This document shows positions 22,234 to 24,782 of a DNA stretch of 24,782 bases, piece by piece. Positions within the stretch are counted from its first letter, which is position 1, and each line of letters begins with the position of its first letter. Position numbers and translations under genes: made by a program. The notes beneath the pieces are model-generated. The model worked only from the letters and a program-made list of their open reading frames with translations. It was not told the DNA's origin and searched no databases. The DNA is from an uncultured Oscillospiraceae bacterium (GTDB lineage: Bacteria; Bacillota; Clostridia; Oscillospirales; Oscillospiraceae), in NCBI GenBank assembly GCA_934667095.1, contig CAKULE010000021.1, positions 1 to 24,782 of the forward strand, read 5' to 3'.

Positions 22234-22509
22234 ATGGTCATGAAGAAGCTGGGCCTGTTTGCCGCCGGCGTGCTGTTCGGCACCGCCGGGATCAAGCTGC
22301 TGAGCAGCAAGGACGCCAAGAAGGTCTATACCGAGACCACCGCCGCCGTGCTGCGCGCCAAGGAGTGCGTGATGGGTACGGTTACCGCCGTCCGCGAGGG
22401 CGCCGATGACATCCTGGCTGACGCCAAGGAGATCAATGAGCGCCGGGCGGAGGCCGCCAAGGCCGAGGTCATCGAGGACGAAGCGGACAAGAGCGAGGAT
22501 GCGGAGTAA
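22234..22509 (+). CDS. DUF6110 family protein
   Basis: This 91-residue protein starts at the ATG preceded by AAGGAGG. A single hydrophobic segment (about 4-23, KKLGLFAAGVLFGTAGIKLL) is followed by SSKDAKKVYTETTAAVLRAKE and an acidic tail. The pattern matches the small DUF6110 family, which I recall directly before metal P-type ATPase genes in clostridia. A membrane-attached helper of the ATPase or a metal-binding buffer is possible through its acidic tail, but no function is established. A terminator-like hairpin follows before the ATPase gene. Confidence 0.8.
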   Translation: MVMKKLGLFAAGVLFGTAGIKLLSSKDAKKVYTETTAAVLRAKECVMGTVTAVREGADDILADAKEINERRAEAAKAEVIEDEADKSEDAE

Positions 22510-22519
22510 AGCAATGCAG

Positions 22520-22552
22520 GAGGGGGCCGCGGCGCGGCTCCCTCTCTTTTTC
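22520..22552 (+). terminator. Attenuator-like hairpin between DUF6110 and the ATPase gene
   Basis: An 11-bp GC-rich stem (22520-22530 with 22534-22544, one G-U pair) is followed by TCTTTTTC. It has the form of an intrinsic terminator but lies in the 54-base gap just before the ATPase ribosome binding site. It may let only part of the transcription through, giving more DUF6110 than ATPase. Confidence 0.65.
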
Positions 22553-22563
22553 GGAGGCAAGCC

Positions 22564-24675
22564 ATGAAATGTGAGATCTTACACGAGTCCCGGGGCCGGA
22601 TGCGGGTGCATCTGCGCTGCGGCGGCTCCATGACCCTGAGCGAGGCGGACGCGGCGGAGTACTGGCTGCGGGCCGTCCCCGGGGTGACGGATGTCAAGGT
22701 ATACGACCGCACGCAGGACGTGGTGGTGTTCTACGCCGGCACCCGGGCGGCAGTGGTCTCCGCGCTGGCGAGGTTCTCCTTCGCCGGGGCGGCCGAGCTG
22801 GTGCCCGACCATACGTCCCGGGCCCTGAACCGGGAGTTCGAGGACAAGCTGGTGTTCACCCTGGCCCGGCGGGTGGCGTCCAAGCTGTTCTTCCCGCTGC
22901 CCCTGCGGACGGCCATCACGCTGGTCAAGTCGGTGAAGTACGTGAAGGAGGGGCTGAAGGCCCTGCTCCACGGCAAGCTCACCGTGGCTGTGCTGGACGC
23001 CACCGCCGTGTCTGTGTCCATGCTCCGGGGCGACTTCAACACCGCCGGGTCGGTGATGTTCATGCTGCATCTGGGCGAGATCCTGGAGGAGTGGACCCAC
23101 AAGAAGTCCGTGGCCGATCTGGCCAGCGCCATGAGCCTGAACGTGGACAAGGTGTGGCTGAAGACCGGCGAGACGGAAGTGCTGGTCCCCATTGGAGAGG
23201 TCCAGGTGGGCGACTGTATCGTGGTGCGCACCGGCAGTATGATCCCGCTGGACGGTACTGTGGTGGCGGGCGAGGCCACAGTGAATCAGGCCTCTATCAC
23301 CGGCGAGCCCCTGCCTGTGGCCAAGCGGGCGGGCAGCTATGTCTATGCCGGCACCGTCACCGAAGAGGGCGAGTGCGTTATCCGCGTGGACAAGGCCATG
23401 GGCGGCGGCCGGTATGACCGCATCGTCCACATGATCGAGGAGTCTGAAAAGATGAAATCCGCCACGGAGGACAAGGCATCCCGTCTGGCGGACCGTCTGG
23501 TGCCCTATACGCTGGGCGGCACGGCGCTGGTGTGGCTGACCACCCGGAACATCACCAAGGCGCTGGCGGTGTTGATGGTGGACTTCTCCTGCGCGCTGAA
23601 GCTGTCCATGCCCATTGCCGTGCTCTCCGCCATGCGGGAGAGCAGCAACCATAAAATTTCCGTCAAGGGCGGCCGCTTTATGGAGGCGGTGGCCAATGCG
23701 GACACCGTGGTCTTCGACAAGACAGGCACCCTCACCTATGCCCAGCCCAAGGTGGCCCAGATCGTCACCTTCGGCGGCCGCAAGGAGGAAGACGTGCTCC
23801 GTCTGGCCGCCTGTCTGGAGGAGCACTACCCCCACTCCATGGCCAACGCCGTGGTGGAGGAAGCCCGGAACCGCGGCCTCAGCCATGAGGAGTACCACTC
23901 CAGCGTGGAGTACGTGGTGGCCCACGGTATTTCCAGCGCAGTCAACGGCCACAAGGTCATCATCGGCAGCGCCCACTTCGTCTTTGAGGACGAGGGCTGC
24001 GTGATCCCTGCCGGGGAAGAGGAGAAGTGCCACGCCCTGCCGGCCCAGTACTCTCACCTGTACCTGTGCATCTCCGGGGAGCTGGCAGCGGTGATCTGCA
24101 TTTCCGACCCCCTGCGGCGCGAGGCCAAGGCCGCCGTGGCAGCCCTCCACGCCTGCGGCATCCAGCGGGTGGTGATGATGACCGGCGACAACCGCAAGAC
24201 CGCCGAAGCTGTGGCCGCCGAGGTGGGTGTGGACGACTTCCGGGCAGAGGTCCTGCCCGAGGACAAGGCGGAGTACATCCGCCGGGCCAAGGCCGAGGGG
24301 CACAAGGTCATCATGATCGGCGATGGCGTCAATGATTCCCCCGCCCTGTCCGAGGCGGATGTGGGCATCGCCATCAACTCCGGCGCGGCCATCGCCCGGG
24401 AGATCGCGGACGTCACCATCTCTTCCGAGGACCTTTTCGAGCTGGTGACCCTGCGGAAGCTCAGCGAGGCCCTGATGGCCCGCATCCATGAGAACTACCG
24501 CTTTATCGTGGGCTTCAATCTGATGCTCATCGTGCTGGGCGTGGCCGGGGTCATCCAGCCCACCCTGTCCGCCCTGCTGCACAACGCCTCCACACTGGGC
24601 ATCAGCCTCAAGAGTATGACCGACCTCCTTCCGGAGGAGGAGATCGGCGCGGAGGGCGCTCCCGCGCTGGCCTGA
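22564..24675 (+). CDS. P1B-type heavy-metal ATPase with SC-type membrane motif
   Basis: This 703-residue protein is a heavy-metal translocating P-type ATPase. Residues 1-75 form an HMA-like domain without a CxxC metal site. The actuator loop TGEP is at 246-249, phosphorylated Asp385 lies in DKTGT, and TGDNRKTA and GDGVNDSPAL complete the ATP-binding part. The membrane motif that usually reads CPC is here FSCALKLS (341-348), with Ser in place of the helix-breaking Pro. The HP motif of the nucleotide domain is HYPHS. This matches a subgroup I recall beside DUF6110; its metal (Mn, Zn or other) is not predictable by eye. GGAGG lies seven or more bases before the ATG. Confidence 0.9.
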   Translation: MKCEILHESRGRMRVHLRCGGSMTLSEADAAEYWLRAVPGVTDVKVYDRTQDVVVFYAGTRAAVVSALARFSFAGAAELVPDHTSRALNREFEDKLVFTLARRVASKLFFPLPLRTAITLVKSVKYVKEGLKALLHGKLTVAVLDATAVSVSMLRGDFNTAGSVMFMLHLGEILEEWTHKKSVADLASAMSLNVDKVWLKTGETEVLVPIGEVQVGDCIVVRTGSMIPLDGTVVAGEATVNQASITGEPLPVAKRAGSYVYAGTVTEEGECVIRVDKAMGGGRYDRIVHMIEESEKMKSATEDKASRLADRLVPYTLGGTALVWLTTRNITKALAVLMVDFSCALKLSMPIAVLSAMRESSNHKISVKGGRFMEAVANADTVVFDKTGTLTYAQPKVAQIVTFGGRKEEDVLRLAACLEEHYPHSMANAVVEEARNRGLSHEEYHSSVEYVVAHGISSAVNGHKVIIGSAHFVFEDEGCVIPAGEEEKCHALPAQYSHLYLCISGELAAVICISDPLRREAKAAVAALHACGIQRVVMMTGDNRKTAEAVAAEVGVDDFRAEVLPEDKAEYIRRAKAEGHKVIMIGDGVNDSPALSEADVGIAINSGAAIAREIADVTISSEDLFELVTLRKLSEALMARIHENYRFIVGFNLMLIVLGVAGVIQPTLSALLHNASTLGISLKSMTDLLPEEEIGAEGAPALA

Positions 24676-24722
24676 AGAAAAGAAGATCCCCGGCAGCATA
24701 GACGAGTGTCCGTAAAACAGTT

Positions 24723-24760
24723 AATCCTCCGTATGGCTTAGACCATGCGGAGGATTTGTT
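24723..24760 (+). terminator. Intrinsic terminator after the metal ATPase gene
   Basis: A 14-bp stem (24723-24736 with 24743-24756, one G-U pair) with a six-base loop is followed by a T-rich stretch, TGTTTATG. It lies about 47 bases beyond the ATPase stop codon. Confidence 0.8.
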
Positions 24761-24782
24761 TATGTCTAATCTTCAAACTTGC

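Overview
This window is GC-rich Clostridia DNA. Gene content (lysine fermentation to butyrate, sortase pilus, VTC/DUF4956 cluster, DUF6110) and codon use suggest a gut member of the Oscillospiraceae (Intestinimonas/Flavonifractor/Dysosmobacter-like). The genus is an inference from memory of such genomes; no search was run.

Region 1 (1-8260, + strand) belongs to lysine fermentation by the 3-keto-5-aminohexanoate route. After the tail of an unrecognised gene come kal (3-aminobutyryl-CoA ammonia-lyase), a sigma-54 activator, kdd (3,5-diaminohexanoate dehydrogenase), kce (3-keto-5-aminohexanoate cleavage enzyme) and a three-gene TRAP transporter. The activator is the most striking item. Its first ~340 residues are a full-length relative of the Kdd enzyme encoded next door, fused to an AAA+ sigma-54 domain and a helix-turn-helix. 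Consensus -24/-12 promoters lie before kal and before kdd, on either side of the activator gene, which has its own sigma-A promoter. The likely circuit is an enzyme-derived sensor switching on the pathway it descends from.

Region 2 (8261-16729, - strand) is a complete sortase-dependent pilus operon. Read 5' to 3' on the minus strand it holds a small coiled-coil protein, a signal peptidase I, a ~1090-residue LPETG adhesin with a fibro-slime domain, an LPSTG backbone pilin, a class C sortase, an LPQTG anchor pilin and a second sortase. Two strong hairpins separate it from the convergent TRAP genes.

Region 3 (16831-22104) holds a Cthe_2159-like carbohydrate-binding lipoprotein (- strand), diverging from a VTC-type polyphosphate polymerase gene and a DUF4956 membrane protein gene (+), followed by an OmpR-type two-component system. 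The divergent promoter region has a nearly mirror-symmetric operator: two CTTTAGG direct-repeat pairs, each with 11-bp periodicity and each 8 bp from a -10 box. It is probably the target of that response regulator.

Region 4 (22105-24782, +) holds a DUF6110 protein and a P1B-type metal ATPase with an atypical membrane motif, separated by a terminator-like hairpin and closed by a terminator.
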